NCBI RefSeq assembly: GCF_051027545.1
Contig: NZ_CP194902.1
Coordinates: forward strand, 3,720,001 to 3,784,000
Source of the DNA: Methylocaldum sp002005105
Lineage (GTDB): Bacteria; Pseudomonadota; Gammaproteobacteria; Methylococcales; Methylococcaceae
Direction: 5' to 3'
Length of the DNA: 64,000 bases
This document shows positions 1 to 9,257 of this stretch, one piece after another (position 1 is the first letter of the stretch; each line of letters opens with the position of its first letter). The notes below the pieces were generated by a model. It searched no databases and was not told the origin of the DNA. It saw only the letters and a program-made list of their open reading frames with translations. The translations under genes were made by a program, and so were the position numbers.

Positions 1-459
1 TATGCCGAACGTGACGATGTCACCTTTGGCAGCCAGTTCCACGGCTTTCGACATTCGCGCCTGAAATTCTGCGACATTTTCTACGTGATGATCGGAGGGT
101 AATACCACCAAAACGGGATCGCACTCATCCTCTAAAGCGTACAAAGCTGCAAGAGTCACTGCCGGCGCGGTATTTTTTCCGATAGGCTCAAGAAGAATAG
201 CGCTTCGGTCCAAGCCCATCTGTCTAAGCTGCTCTGCCACGATAAACCGGTGCATTTCGTTGCAGACGACCAAGGGCGACAGTAACTCTAACTGGCCCTC
301 CTGAGCGCCCATGCTAATGACCCGATAAATCGTTTCCTGAAAGAGACTTTTATCTCCGACAAGCGGGAGGAATTGTTTTGGGTAAGCTTCCCGTGAAAAT
401 GGCCATAATCGAGTACCGGCCCCTCCAGATAAAACCACAGCCTGAACAGATATCTTCAT
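1..459 (-). CDS. manC: Mannose-1-phosphate guanylyltransferase, N-terminal part (runs off the left edge)
   Basis: The first 153 codons are visible and the rest lies outside the window. The protein should make GDP-mannose from mannose-1-phosphate and GTP in the cytoplasm. What shows this is the nucleotidyltransferase signature near residues 10-30 (SGGAGTRLWP, then YPKQF) followed by the PIGKNTAPA and PSDHH segments typical of ManC/AlgA/XanB-type enzymes. The start at 459 fits because the signature begins about ten residues in. GDP-mannose is the substrate of the gmd and fcl products encoded further right, so this gene is a plausible precursor supplier for that locus even though it is about 40 kb away. 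Whether the protein also carries a C-terminal phosphomannose isomerase domain cannot be seen. Confidence 0.93.
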   Translation of the reverse strand, partial: MKISVQAVVLSGGAGTRLWPFSREAYPKQFLPLVGDKSLFQETIYRVISMGAQEGQLELLSPLVVCNEMHRFIVAEQLRQMGLDRSAILLEPIGKNTAPAVTLAALYALEDECDPVLVVLPSDHHVENVAEFQARMSKAVELAAKGDIVTFGI

Positions 460-668
460 GAGCTTTCCGTAAAAATCGTCTGATCAGTACAAGAGTATAA
501 ACGAGGCGGCTGAATCCTAGCCATCCCAGTTGCTCACAGGTGACTTGTACTTCCATTCGTCACGAAAGAGCGAGGCGGCAAACGATTGATTATCATTACA
601 TGGGTTATACTGAAAAAAGGTTATCCGGATAAACGCCTAAGCCCGTTCTCTCAATTCAGTTCAAAATC

Positions 669-3575
669 TTGGCACTTCGAAAAATTTTCAACGGACCCGA
701 ATTCGGTAGTACTGCCAGACCGAAATCATATCCGGCGCGTCTTTCGGCTGGGCAGGCTCGGGCTAGTTCCAAACCACGATCACCCTTCCTGAGCCTTTTT
801 TGGAAAGGTTTTTTGTTTCTCAGCATCATGATCGTCGGAATTGGCAGCGCCTTCGCCATTCTGAATTATTTCTATCTCGAGTACCAATTTCAGGAGCAGC
901 GCCAACTCGATAGACGTTTGCTAAGCAGACAAGTTCAAGACTTGCTGGACCGTTCGACTTCCCGTTTGCAGCAAATCGGCTCTTTGCTAGCCTCGGTCGG
1001 CGGCTTTGCTTCTGCTTTGACCGGAGAGGACTATGCGGGATTACGGCAAGCCGCTAACGTTTTCAACGATTTTCAGTACGATCTGGACATCGAGCGTCTT
1101 GCATTGTTTAAGCCGAATGCACAGCGATTCTGGCAATGGGGGGGTACTCCTGCGCCGGCGCAGGCGCCGCGTCCAGAAGAGCAAGCTACGGTTTTACAGG
1201 TATTCAAGGAAGAAAAGCCCTTGTCGTTGTTGTCGTGCGCCCAACATTGCACTCTAAACGCATACCAACCGGTTTTGTCCCAGGGACAGGTCGTTGGCGT
1301 GTTCAGTCTTACCCAATCTATCGCGCAGCTCGTAGTCGAACACCGCTCATTGACCGGTTCAGACCTGGGGATCTTGATCGCGAATGGCACGGAAGACAAT
1401 GCCTACTCTATCCCTAAGTGGTCTATGAGGATAGCCGCCCTCACCCACTTGGACCTCCTCGCTCCATTTCTGAAGCAGCTGTCCGAGCGTTTACCTAATC
1501 CGGTTATGGCGAGTGAGGACATTCATACTTGGAAAGGACGCTACTATGCGATCGATGTCATGCCGTTGAAGAATCTGCTTCAAGCGGAAGGATCGGTTCT
1601 GATGATAAGCGACGTCACCGCTCAGGTGAGTCACATTAGGCGAGCTGCCCGTGACGGTATTTTGCTGAGCGGTTTGAGCCTCTTAACGGCTGAGCTGCTG
1701 TTGCTTCTATTAATGCGCCTGCCGATCCGTCAGCTTCGCCGGCTGGCCGACACCCTACCGATGTTGGCACAAGGCGCCTATAAGGAAGCTCGACAGCGGC
1801 TTGCCCATCGGGCATCCGGACTCAACGATGAAATCACGATTCTGAGTGCAACAGCATTGACTCTGTCCCACCAACTTGAGGAGCAAGCACAGGCAATAAC
1901 GCACAAGACCACCGAACTGGCCGCCGAGCGCGATTTCGTTCAAGGGCTATTGGACACTGCGCAGGTCATTATCCTGACCCAAACAAGTCAAGGGCGAATT
2001 CTTACTGCTAACGACTTTGTCATACAGATTACCGGTTATAGCCAAAGCGACCTTAGCGGCAAGGATTTTCTTTCCTTAATTTTGGAAAGCAAAATCGGGG
2101 ACGATTTGGAGCAGGCACTGCTCGGATTATGGAATGGGCAACGGAAACGTCTGCAGCACGAGGCGGAATTACTGTGTAAAGACGGGACGCGCCGCTTCGT
2201 GGTCTGGGTGCACACCCGGCTCCATGAAAATAACCCGGAGGGCATTGCGATTCTGTCGGTCGGTCTCGACGTTACGGATAGAGTCGAAGCGGAAAACCGT
2301 ATGATTTGGCTCGCGAACCATGACCCGTTGACCGGCCTATATAATCGTCACCGTTTCCAACAGGAATTAGAGCGTCAATTTATCGAAGCGGATAGAAACA
2401 GCACGCGAGCCGCCATCCTTCTTTTTGATCTTGACCACTTCAAGGACATCAATGACACCAGCGGGCATCTCGCCGGTGACGCCCTACTTCGAAAAATCGC
2501 GCAGGAACTGAAAAATCGCGTGCGCAAGACTGATATCGCAGCGAGACTGGGAGGCGATGAGTTCGCCATTCTCATGCCTAGTCAGACCGCGGAAGGTGCA
2601 TTGGCATTCGCCAATCTTCTGAATCAAAGACTCACCGAACAACCGCTCAAAATCCAGCAAAAAATCTTCCGGATTTCGGCAAGCATCGGTATCGCCATGA
2701 TTCCCGAGCATGGAACCGTGATGGACGAGGTCATGGCGAATGCCGATCTCGCGATGTATCAAGCGAAAGATCGCGGTCGCGGCCGGGTCCATTTATTTTC
2801 TTATGACGATCAATCCAAGCAGCGTATCAGCGAACGGACGTTGTGGAAACAGGCCATCCAGGAAGCGCTTACGGCGCGCCGGCTCGTATTTCATTATCAA
2901 CCGATTGCCGTCATCAAGGGGCGTGAAATCCGTTTTTTCGAATCATTAATACGTCTGAAACGGATTGACGGCTCATTGGTCGCGCCAGCAGAGTTTCTCG
3001 AATTCGCTCAGCTTACGGGTCTAATCAACGAAATCGACCGCTATGCCGTTGAAGCAAACATACGATTGCTAACCGAATTTGCTGAACGGGCTCCCGCAGG
3101 AGCTGTCCATGTGAATCTTTCAGGCTCCGCGTTGACCAATCGCGATTGGACTGTGGCTTTAAAATCGGCCCTAAAAAACAATGTGTTAAAGCCCGAGCAA
3201 TTAATCTTCGAGATCACCGAGACGGCCGCCATCGCCGACTTCGGTACAGCAAAAGAAATCATGGAAGATCTCGCCACTCTGGGCTTCCGTTTCGCGATAG
3301 ACGACTTCGGCGCGGGGTTCGCTTCTTTCTCTTATTTGAGACATCTACCGGTGAAATTCGTGAAGATCGACAAGAGTTATGTGACCAACCTAATCGATAA
3401 CCCGCAGGATCGAGCCTTCGTCTCGGCTATCACGACACTTGCCCATGGGAACGATATCGAGGTGATCGCCGAAGGCGTGGAGAACGAAGCTACTCTTGTT
3501 GCACTCGGCGAGTTGGGCGTCGATATGGCACAGGGCTATTTTATCGGGCGCCCGGCACCGCTGGCGGGCGATTGA
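669..3575 (+). CDS. Membrane-anchored PAS-GGDEF-EAL c-di-GMP cyclase/phosphodiesterase
   Basis: A 968-residue signalling protein. There are membrane segments at about 44-66 and 329-349, with a periplasmic sensor region of about 260 residues between them (two Cys near 190-194). A HAMP-like/coiled stretch, a PAS domain (about 425-540), GGDEF (motif at 628-632) and EAL (from about 730) follow. The cyclase half looks active: GGDEF is intact and an RxxD product-inhibition site lies five residues before it. The phosphodiesterase half keeps the metal and catalytic residues (NLSG, ITET, DDFGAG, the K of FVKID, EGVE), but the name motif reads ESL rather than EAL, so its activity is likely but not certain. 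The TTG start at 669 has no clear ribosome site and the true start may lie a little downstream. The stop is one base from the convergent waaA stop. Links to flagella, PilZ or polysaccharide are inference. Confidence 0.9.
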   Translation: MALRKIFNGPEFGSTARPKSYPARLSAGQARASSKPRSPFLSLFWKGFLFLSIMIVGIGSAFAILNYFYLEYQFQEQRQLDRRLLSRQVQDLLDRSTSRLQQIGSLLASVGGFASALTGEDYAGLRQAANVFNDFQYDLDIERLALFKPNAQRFWQWGGTPAPAQAPRPEEQATVLQVFKEEKPLSLLSCAQHCTLNAYQPVLSQGQVVGVFSLTQSIAQLVVEHRSLTGSDLGILIANGTEDNAYSIPKWSMRIAALTHLDLLAPFLKQLSERLPNPVMASEDIHTWKGRYYAIDVMPLKNLLQAEGSVLMISDVTAQVSHIRRAARDGILLSGLSLLTAELLLLLLMRLPIRQLRRLADTLPMLAQGAYKEARQRLAHRASGLNDEITILSATALTLSHQLEEQAQAITHKTTELAAERDFVQGLLDTAQVIILTQTSQGRILTANDFVIQITGYSQSDLSGKDFLSLILESKIGDDLEQALLGLWNGQRKRLQHEAELLCKDGTRRFVVWVHTRLHENNPEGIAILSVGLDVTDRVEAENRMIWLANHDPLTGLYNRHRFQQELERQFIEADRNSTRAAILLFDLDHFKDINDTSGHLAGDALLRKIAQELKNRVRKTDIAARLGGDEFAILMPSQTAEGALAFANLLNQRLTEQPLKIQQKIFRISASIGIAMIPEHGTVMDEVMANADLAMYQAKDRGRGRVHLFSYDDQSKQRISERTLWKQAIQEALTARRLVFHYQPIAVIKGREIRFFESLIRLKRIDGSLVAPAEFLEFAQLTGLINEIDRYAVEANIRLLTEFAERAPAGAVHVNLSGSALTNRDWTVALKSALKNNVLKPEQLIFEITETAAIADFGTAKEIMEDLATLGFRFAIDDFGAGFASFSYLRHLPVKFVKIDKSYVTNLIDNPQDRAFVSAITTLAHGNDIEVIAEGVENEATLVALGELGVDMAQGYFIGRPAPLAGD

Positions 3576-3576
3576 A

Positions 3577-4845
3577 CTAAGGATTGCTGATCAACAAACC
3601 GAGTTGTTCGACTATTCGATCCACAGCTCCCTGATTCGACGAAACGAAGCGTTTCCCATTTTCGCCGACCTCGCTACGAAGACATTCGTCAGTTAGCAGG
3701 CGCTCTGTCCAAAGGGCTAACTCTTCAATGTTCTTCACTTCGATTCCTCCGCCGCTCTCTTTGAGCTTGCAAGCGATATCGGCGAAATTAAACATGTGTG
3801 GGCCGAACAAGACCGGCACCCCTGCAATGGCCGGTTCGAGCACATTGTGGCCACCGATGGGCGCCAAGCTGCCACCGACGAAGGCAACATCGGAAGCGGC
3901 GTAAAAAACGCGCAATTCCCCCAGTGTGTCGAGCAAGAAGACGTCGATGGATTCGTCACAAGGCTCACTCTCACTCCTGAGCCGGATCCCCAGGCCCATC
4001 TTTTCACACTCCGCAACGACATCGGCGATGCGGTGGGGATGTCGTGGCGCGAGCACCAGTAACAGTTCAGGGAATTGGCTACGAAGCCTGTCGAAAGCGC
4101 TTAGAATTTGGCTTTCTTCGCCGGGGTGTGTACTACCCGCGATAAAAATCGGGCGTTTACCGAAAAGCGTGTCTCGCAGAGCTTTGGCTCGATCTTGCGC
4201 TTCGGTCGGGAGTTCCGTGTCGAATTTGATGTTGCCGGTTACGGCAACGGAATTCGGATCGGCACCGATCGCCACGTATCGTCTGGCGTCCTCCGGTGTC
4301 TGAGCGGCGATCAACCGGACGTGAGATAAACTTTCGCGCGTTAGGGAACGAAGCCTGAGGTAACCGCGCGCCGACTTTTCGGATAGGCGACCGTTAACAA
4401 TGGCGAGGGGTATGTCTCGCAGTCCGCAGACGCGATATAGATTCGGCCAGATTTCCGTCTCCAACACGACCGCGAGTATCGGACTGTAATGCCGGATAAA
4501 CCGATTTACGCAATCGGGTAAGTCATAAGGCAAATAAACATGCTTTGCTGTTTCGCCTAAAACATCTTTTATTCGCGCGGAACCCGTCGGTGTTGTCGCC
4601 GTAACGAGTATGGTACTTGCCGGAAAACGATCTTTAACCGCACGAATCAGAGGAAACGCGGCTTCGGCCTCGCCGACGGAAACGGCGTGGAACCAAATCA
4701 CGCCGGATTCCGGCTCGGAATCATAGACGGCCAGCCTTTCGAGCCAGCGCTGGGAGTAAGTTGACTCCTTACGGGCCCGCCAGAAGAGGCGCGCAAGGAT
4801 GGCTGGCGCAAGGAAATAGAACAGCGCTGAGTAGATTAGCCTCAC
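3577..4845 (-). CDS. waaA: 3-deoxy-D-manno-octulosonic acid (Kdo) transferase
   Basis: 422 residues, close to the usual 420-425 for WaaA/KdtA. It transfers Kdo from CMP-Kdo to lipid A precursor at the inner membrane. An N-terminal hydrophobic anchor (about residues 3-22) is followed by the acceptor-side motif GEAEA at 58-62, whose first glutamate is the expected catalytic base, then TATTPTGS and the ETEIWPN motif. The C-terminal half carries the GT-B nucleotide-sugar region (GSTHPGEE, APRHPHR, GGHNVLEPA). Convergent with the GGDEF/EAL gene, with a one-base gap between stops. It lies 60 bp downstream of rplI on the same strand, separated by a strong hairpin. Mono- versus bifunctionality cannot be told from sequence alone. 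Confidence 0.95.
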   Translation of the reverse strand: MRLIYSALFYFLAPAILARLFWRARKESTYSQRWLERLAVYDSEPESGVIWFHAVSVGEAEAAFPLIRAVKDRFPASTILVTATTPTGSARIKDVLGETAKHVYLPYDLPDCVNRFIRHYSPILAVVLETEIWPNLYRVCGLRDIPLAIVNGRLSEKSARGYLRLRSLTRESLSHVRLIAAQTPEDARRYVAIGADPNSVAVTGNIKFDTELPTEAQDRAKALRDTLFGKRPIFIAGSTHPGEESQILSAFDRLRSQFPELLLVLAPRHPHRIADVVAECEKMGLGIRLRSESEPCDESIDVFLLDTLGELRVFYAASDVAFVGGSLAPIGGHNVLEPAIAGVPVLFGPHMFNFADIACKLKESGGGIEVKNIEELALWTERLLTDECLRSEVGENGKRFVSSNQGAVDRIVEQLGLLISNP

Positions 4846-4865
4846 TAGGCTAGCAGGGGGCGAGG

Positions 4866-4894
4866 GTCCACATGGCTTTACAGGCCATGTGGAC
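4866..4894 (-). terminator. Perfect 11-bp hairpin after rplI
   Basis: Positions 4866-4876 and 4884-4894 are perfect reverse complements (GTCCACATGGC) with a 7-base loop. It lies just after the rplI stop on the minus strand and before waaA. No run of U follows in the transcript, so it may be a Rho-dependent or processing hairpin rather than a classical terminator. Confidence 0.5.
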
Positions 4895-4905
4895 GCGCTT
4901 CGGCT

Positions 4906-5352
4906 TTATTCAGGGACAATCGAGAGCGCCACACTGGCTACGACATCGCCGTGCAGCTGCACGGTGATCTCGTAATCGCCCGCTTGGCGGATAGGGCCCG
5001 ACGGTAAGCGTACTTCGTGTTTCTGAATGCTCACGCCGGCGGCCGTCACTGCTTCGGCGATATCTTTTGTGCCGACGGAGCCATATAGCCGTCCTTCTTC
5101 GCCCGCTTTCTGAGCGATCTTTACGGCTAGTTTACCAATAGCCTCGGCTCGAGCTTGAGCCGCAGCCAAGTCCGCAGCGGCTTTCTTCTCGAGCTCGGCA
5201 CGTCTTTTCTCGAACTCAGCCAATTTTTCGGCAGTAGCCGCGACCGCCTTGCCCTGTGGAATCAAATAATTCCGGCCATAACCGGGTCTGACGGCAACTT
5301 TGTCGCCGAGATTCCCTAGACCCGCAATCTTTTCTAAAAGAATAATTTCCAT
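4906..5352 (-). CDS. rplI: 50S ribosomal protein L9
   Basis: 148 residues, the standard L9 length. L9 binds 23S rRNA through its N-terminal domain and reaches out of the 50S subunit by a long helix. The N-terminal signature (GLGNLGDKVAVRPGYGRNYLIP, residues about 11-32) is clear. It is followed by the Ala/Glu-rich connecting helix (about 41-75) and the C-terminal rRNA-binding domain. It is last in the rpsF-rpsR-DUF2232-rplI cluster, 54 bp after the membrane protein gene. Confidence 0.98.
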   Translation of the reverse strand: MEIILLEKIAGLGNLGDKVAVRPGYGRNYLIPQGKAVAATAEKLAEFEKRRAELEKKAAADLAAAQARAEAIGKLAVKIAQKAGEEGRLYGSVGTKDIAEAVTAAGVSIQKHEVRLPSGPIRQAGDYEITVQLHGDVVASVALSIVPE

Positions 5353-5406
5353 CGTCGAATGCCTCGATAGTTTTTAGCGTTCTAATAATGACAGCAATAG
5401 TTCAGC

Positions 5407-6315
5407 TCAGCTTGGCGATAGCCTTTCTCGCCAATCAAACCAAAGGTCGCTCAACCCGACTAATGCGATTGGCACGATAATATAAGGAATGAATAACAGC
5501 GCTACATAAGTTCCGACTAGCCAAGCTTTCCACGATTTGCTGCGGGATACCAATGCGTGAAGCACCGAAAAGCCAACCAACAGAAATAGCGCGAAAAGCG
5601 GAAGGCTCAAATTCAAAGCGAGCTCCGCCATTCCTCCATTCGCCGTAACAGCGACTATCAGCGCCCCTATCCCGGAATAGGGAAATGCCGCGTGCATACG
5701 GAGTTCTATGAATTCTGAACGGAATCCGCCCGGATTAAAAAGCGCTGATTGCCACCATCGGGCGATCAATAAACCCAGCATCAGGCTAATCACCAGGCTA
5801 GCGGACACGATCCCGGTCATGTAACGTGCGGCCACCGCCGAGAAGTCGTTCCAGAGCTGATCCGCATCCAAGTCCGGAGAAGCGCCATCCATCAACGGTT
5901 TGAAAAACCGTTCCAAACCTTCCATCCAAATGGACGAAGGATCCGGATGAAGCCAATAGACCGCGGTCACCATGAGAATGCCCATGATCGACACAAATCC
6001 CAAAGCGGTCGATAGCTTGCCCGATTCTCGGAGAATCGCTGCTGTTAGCCACATCGGAACCCAAAGGAGAAGCCCGTAACCAACCGCATCGGCCATGCTG
6101 CCGATAAGAGCCCCGCCTAGAGCACCCAAAACCACGATGGATGCCGCCATTATAAGGCCACCCTCGTATACGCCTTTTCGCAGTGTGGGGAGGCCTACGG
6201 CTGCCGCAGCTAATAGGCTAAGAAACGGAACGACCCAAGATACGAGAGCCAGGGTGCAGGCCGCAAATACGGCTTGCACCCTTCCTCTCATGATAAAAGC
6301 GGCCAACGTGCGCAT
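5407..6315 (-). CDS. DUF2232 family integral membrane protein
   Basis: 302 residues with about eight hydrophobic segments spread over the whole length. It lies between rpsR and rplI, the position held by DUF2232/YybS-like membrane proteins in pseudomonads and related gammaproteobacteria. That context is the main support, together with the fold-level resemblance. Function is unknown; some relatives look like substrate-binding subunits of ECF-type transporters, but nothing here proves it. The start is 34 bp after rpsR, consistent with cotranscription. Confidence 0.82.
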   Translation of the reverse strand: MRTLAAFIMRGRVQAVFAACTLALVSWVVPFLSLLAAAAVGLPTLRKGVYEGGLIMAASIVVLGALGGALIGSMADAVGYGLLLWVPMWLTAAILRESGKLSTALGFVSIMGILMVTAVYWLHPDPSSIWMEGLERFFKPLMDGASPDLDADQLWNDFSAVAARYMTGIVSASLVISLMLGLLIARWWQSALFNPGGFRSEFIELRMHAAFPYSGIGALIVAVTANGGMAELALNLSLPLFALFLLVGFSVLHALVSRSKSWKAWLVGTYVALLFIPYIIVPIALVGLSDLWFDWRERLSPS

Positions 6316-6349
6316 AATCAGGCCGCGCTTCCGCCGGAACTAAACTCAC

Positions 6350-6577
6350 TTATTTGTGGGCGTCGGTATACGGCAACAGCGCCAAAAAACGAGCCCGCTT
6401 GATAGCAGTGGCGAGTTGCCTTTGGTATTTTCCCTTTGTTCCCGTAATCCGACTCGGGACGATTTTGCCTGTCTCCGAGATATATTCCCTCAGTACGTCG
6501 AGATCTTTGTAATCGATCTCTTTAACGCCCTCGGCGGTAAATCTGCAATATTTCTTACGCTTGAATTGGCGAACCAT
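6350..6577 (-). CDS. rpsR: 30S ribosomal protein S18
   Basis: 75 residues, the usual S18 length. The conserved block KYCRFTAEGVKEIDYKD (residues about 9-25) and the C-terminal RIT-TK-RQLA-AIKRARFLALLPY segment are present. S18 pairs with S6 on the 30S platform, which matches its position 57 bp after rpsF. Confident call. Confidence 0.98.
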   Translation of the reverse strand: MVRQFKRKKYCRFTAEGVKEIDYKDLDVLREYISETGKIVPSRITGTKGKYQRQLATAIKRARFLALLPYTDAHK

Positions 6578-6634
6578 AGAAGACCTATTTCTTGATTAAG
6601 GTTGTCGTACGCGACCTGAAACTGGCTTGCAGCC

Positions 6635-7045
6635 TCAGGTATCCGATGAAGCCTCGGCTTCGTCGCCACCCTCTTCGTCGGCGTTCGCGGCGACTTCTTC
6701 GCCTCGTTCCGCTTCGGGTTCGGACTGGCCGGCTTTTGCCATCGGCGAGGGTTCGGTTACCGGCTCTTCACGACGAACCGTCAAGCTGCGCAAAACGGCA
6801 TCATTAAAGCGGAACCCGCTCTCCAGTTCATCAAGGGTCTGCTGGTCGCATTCGATGTTCATCAACACATAGTGTGCTTTATGAACCTTATTGATGGGAT
6901 AGGCCAATTGGCGACGCCCCCAGTCTTCCAGGCGATGGATTTTTCCATCACTGGACTCGATCATGGTGCGATAACGATCCAGCATGGCGGGGACTTGCGC
7001 GCTTTGGTCCGGATGAACCATAAAAACGATCTCATAATGTCGCAT
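6635..7045 (-). CDS. rpsF: 30S ribosomal protein S6 with acidic tail
   Basis: 136 residues. The N-terminal 95 form the S6 core (MRHYEIVFMVHPDQS start; WGRRQLAYPINK around residues 42-54, which contacts S18 and rRNA). The last 40 or so residues are a Glu/Ala-rich tail. In enteric bacteria such a tail is the target of RimK-dependent glutamate addition, but that is only suggestive here because this tail ends in Asp-Thr. First gene of the operon, with a candidate promoter about 90 bp upstream. Confidence 0.97.
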   Translation of the reverse strand: MRHYEIVFMVHPDQSAQVPAMLDRYRTMIESSDGKIHRLEDWGRRQLAYPINKVHKAHYVLMNIECDQQTLDELESGFRFNDAVLRSLTVRREEPVTEPSPMAKAGQSEPEAERGEEVAANADEEGGDEAEASSDT

Positions 7046-7133
7046 GTATGCTCCTTATGGGTTAAACAGCCTTCCGCACACGACGGTAAGGCAAGGAGTG
7101 GCGGCCTTTTGAGCTGCCAACCAGAATCAGCGA

Positions 7134-7161
7134 TTGTAATGCGATCGCCGTGAGCTTACAA
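7134..7161 (-). promoter_or_regulatory. Candidate sigma-70 promoter for rpsF operon
   Basis: On the minus strand a TTGTAA at 7156-7161 and a TACAAT at 7134-7139 are separated by 16 bases. A TTGACT overlaps just upstream but with 21-base spacing. Position fits a leader of roughly 80 nt before rpsF. This is motif matching only. Confidence 0.35.
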
Positions 7162-7319
7162 GTCAATGAATTGCTGTGAGAGAGAACGATAGCCGTGAAT
7201 ATACTTTGAATCGATCGGCATCGCGGATCGGATTCTCGACATTTTTCTGAGCCGAGCCGACGTCCCCACAACCGACACTCGGCCTTCTTTGTTGCGTAAC
7301 GGCAAAGGCACAATAAGAT

Positions 7320-8693
7320 TCATGCGTATAAGTTGAGTAAGCCGTTAACCGCCGTGGCTCGATCTGAGTCTGTGGGGCCATTTTCCTCTTGAGTCGAAAC
7401 ATGCTCCGAAAAAGGCTGGCTCCGATCGCCAAAACTTGACTGTTGATTGAAATCGAAGGGCTGCCCTCTTTCATCGGACAATCCCGACGGAGCCGTTACA
7501 TTGATGTCGGCCAGCGCAATCTCCTGAGCGCCGAGCATTTCGCGTAGCTTGGGTACAGCGGCCTCGATGGCCTCCCGAACTGAAGCGTGATGGGTCGCGA
7601 AATGGACCGTCGCTTGGTCTTGATCGATCTGGATACGGATTTCCAGAGGTCCTAAGTGTGCAGGATTGAGCCTGATTTCGGCCGTCTGCAGACCTTTATC
7701 GGTCATCCATAGGATGCGTTCTCCCAGTCCTTCCTGCCATCCAGCTTGATTCAAAGGCTTATCCAATGCCGGTATCGAATCGTTGGCAACAACCGTGGTG
7801 AGCTGAGATGCCGAAGGAACCGCTTGTAACGGAAAACCGGTCTCGATCGAGTTTTGGACTCCCTCGGCGGGAACGGCGGTCGGCGGTGACATGTACTTGT
7901 CGAACTGCGAAAAGAGACTTTCACCGGCTCCACGCTTGGTCGAATCCTGACCGTCCGATTCAGCGGTAAGCAATTGCGCCAGGAGCGCACCCGGCTCTTT
8001 CACTCCAGATGACGCCATTCCGGATAAGCCCTTTTCTGCAGGCGTCAACCCCTTTTCTTCGCCTTGGGATTGATAGAAGAATTGCTCGCCGCGCAGCCCT
8101 ACGCCAAGGTTGTCGTCCGAACGGGATTCACCATGATCGGCTAACTCGCTGGTCCGGAGCTCTTGGCTCGTATGAATGAGTTCGTCCTGCGAGGTGAATG
8201 CTTCTCCGCTCTCAGAACCTAAAGATTCGGCCTGCCGAGAGGATGTCAACGGAATCCCATGGGCGGCGAGTGTCGCCAACAGCGGATCGGCCGCACGGTT
8301 TTCGTTTTCAGACTCCAGATCCTCATCAGGCGGCACGGTCTTAGGCAACGAATTGCCTTCCGCCGGCAAGCCGTTGCCGCCTGACACTTCCGCACCCGAA
8401 TAGTCTTGGAACTGCCGATCGGAAAATGCTTCGAGATTGGATACATATTGGAGAAGCTCCTGCAGCGGATCCGCGCCTGTTTCGTTCGTTTCCGCGGCGG
8501 CGATTTCAGGACTTTCTCCGGTCCCATTGGATCCCGTGTTCCCCTTCATCGCTTCAAATTGCCTGACCAGCGCCGCGAGAAAGGCGGCCGGGTCCGCTTT
8601 GCTTTCCGGCGAGGTATTGCCGACAAGCTGGACCAATTCAAGAATGGAAGTCGGCGCGGCCGACACTGAAGTAATAGAAGTATTGATGTTCAT
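7320..8693 (-). CDS. fliK: Flagellar hook-length control protein FliK
   Basis: 457 residues. The N-terminal two thirds is low-complexity, rich in Ser, Glu, Gly and Pro, as expected for the exported ruler part of FliK. The C-terminal Flg_hook domain (about residues 320-410) is recognisable: WQEGLGERILWM, the AEIRLNPAHLGPLEIRI core, then ATVHFATHHASVREAIEAAVPKLREML. FliK measures hook length and switches export specificity at FlhB. It is the last visible gene of the fli block, 64 bp after fliJ. Confidence 0.93.
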   Translation of the reverse strand: MNINTSITSVSAAPTSILELVQLVGNTSPESKADPAAFLAALVRQFEAMKGNTGSNGTGESPEIAAAETNETGADPLQELLQYVSNLEAFSDRQFQDYSGAEVSGGNGLPAEGNSLPKTVPPDEDLESENENRAADPLLATLAAHGIPLTSSRQAESLGSESGEAFTSQDELIHTSQELRTSELADHGESRSDDNLGVGLRGEQFFYQSQGEEKGLTPAEKGLSGMASSGVKEPGALLAQLLTAESDGQDSTKRGAGESLFSQFDKYMSPPTAVPAEGVQNSIETGFPLQAVPSASQLTTVVANDSIPALDKPLNQAGWQEGLGERILWMTDKGLQTAEIRLNPAHLGPLEIRIQIDQDQATVHFATHHASVREAIEAAVPKLREMLGAQEIALADINVTAPSGLSDERGQPFDFNQQSSFGDRSQPFSEHVSTQEENGPTDSDRATAVNGLLNLYA

Positions 8694-8757
8694 GTCATAA
8701 ATTCCGAGTTCGCATGACCATGGTCAGCAAGTCGAATGCCAGAATGCTGAATCGAAA

Positions 8758-9213
8758 TCATATGAATACGGTCAAGGTGCCGCCGCTTGAGCGGCGGCCC
8801 GCTCTCTCATCCTGCTCCGCTTGCTGTTTCTTTTCCTCCATGCGCGTCTCTTCCCTAAGCGAATGCTCGAAAACTTTCTTGATGCCTAGACTTCGCTTGC
8901 GCGCCGCTTCCCATTCGGCTTGGCGATTCTGAAGCTCTGCTTGCGCCGCATGAACGGCCTTTTCTTGGTCGGCGATTGCGGTATTGATCTTGGCCAGAAA
9001 CATCCGGTACTCGATCAACTGACGAGTTCCGAGGCCCGCGTTTCCGGATCGTTGAAACTGGGCTGAATAATTGTCGCGGAACGTCATGAGACTATCGAGA
9101 TTTCGCCGCGCGGATTCCACCTTTTTTTGGCTTTCCCCAAAAATTTGAGCCATTTGTTTCTCCCGTGATTCGGCGAGCTCCAAAACCGGGCTCAAGCGCT
9201 TCGATCGTTTCAT
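8758..9213 (-). CDS. fliJ: Flagellar export chaperone FliJ
   Basis: 151 residues, almost entirely helical and charged, with a long coiled coil, matching FliJ in size and composition. FliJ forms the central stalk of the FliI hexamer and couples it to the FlhA gate. Its place directly after fliI (44 bp gap) and before fliK is the standard order. The sequence alone is weakly conserved, so the call rests on context plus the coiled-coil pattern. Confidence 0.9.
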   Translation of the reverse strand: MKRSKRLSPVLELAESREKQMAQIFGESQKKVESARRNLDSLMTFRDNYSAQFQRSGNAGLGTRQLIEYRMFLAKINTAIADQEKAVHAAQAELQNRQAEWEAARKRSLGIKKVFEHSLREETRMEEKKQQAEQDERAGRRSSGGTLTVFI

Positions 9214-9257
9214 ACCTTAGTCCCGTTTTCTGAAGTTGTGAGGCATGCCGGATGTCG

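Noticed and set aside
582..600. Fur-box-like sequence (AATGATAATCA core) between manC and the GGDEF/EAL gene
   Set aside because: About 13 of 19 positions match, which is expected by chance, and neither gene is a typical Fur target.
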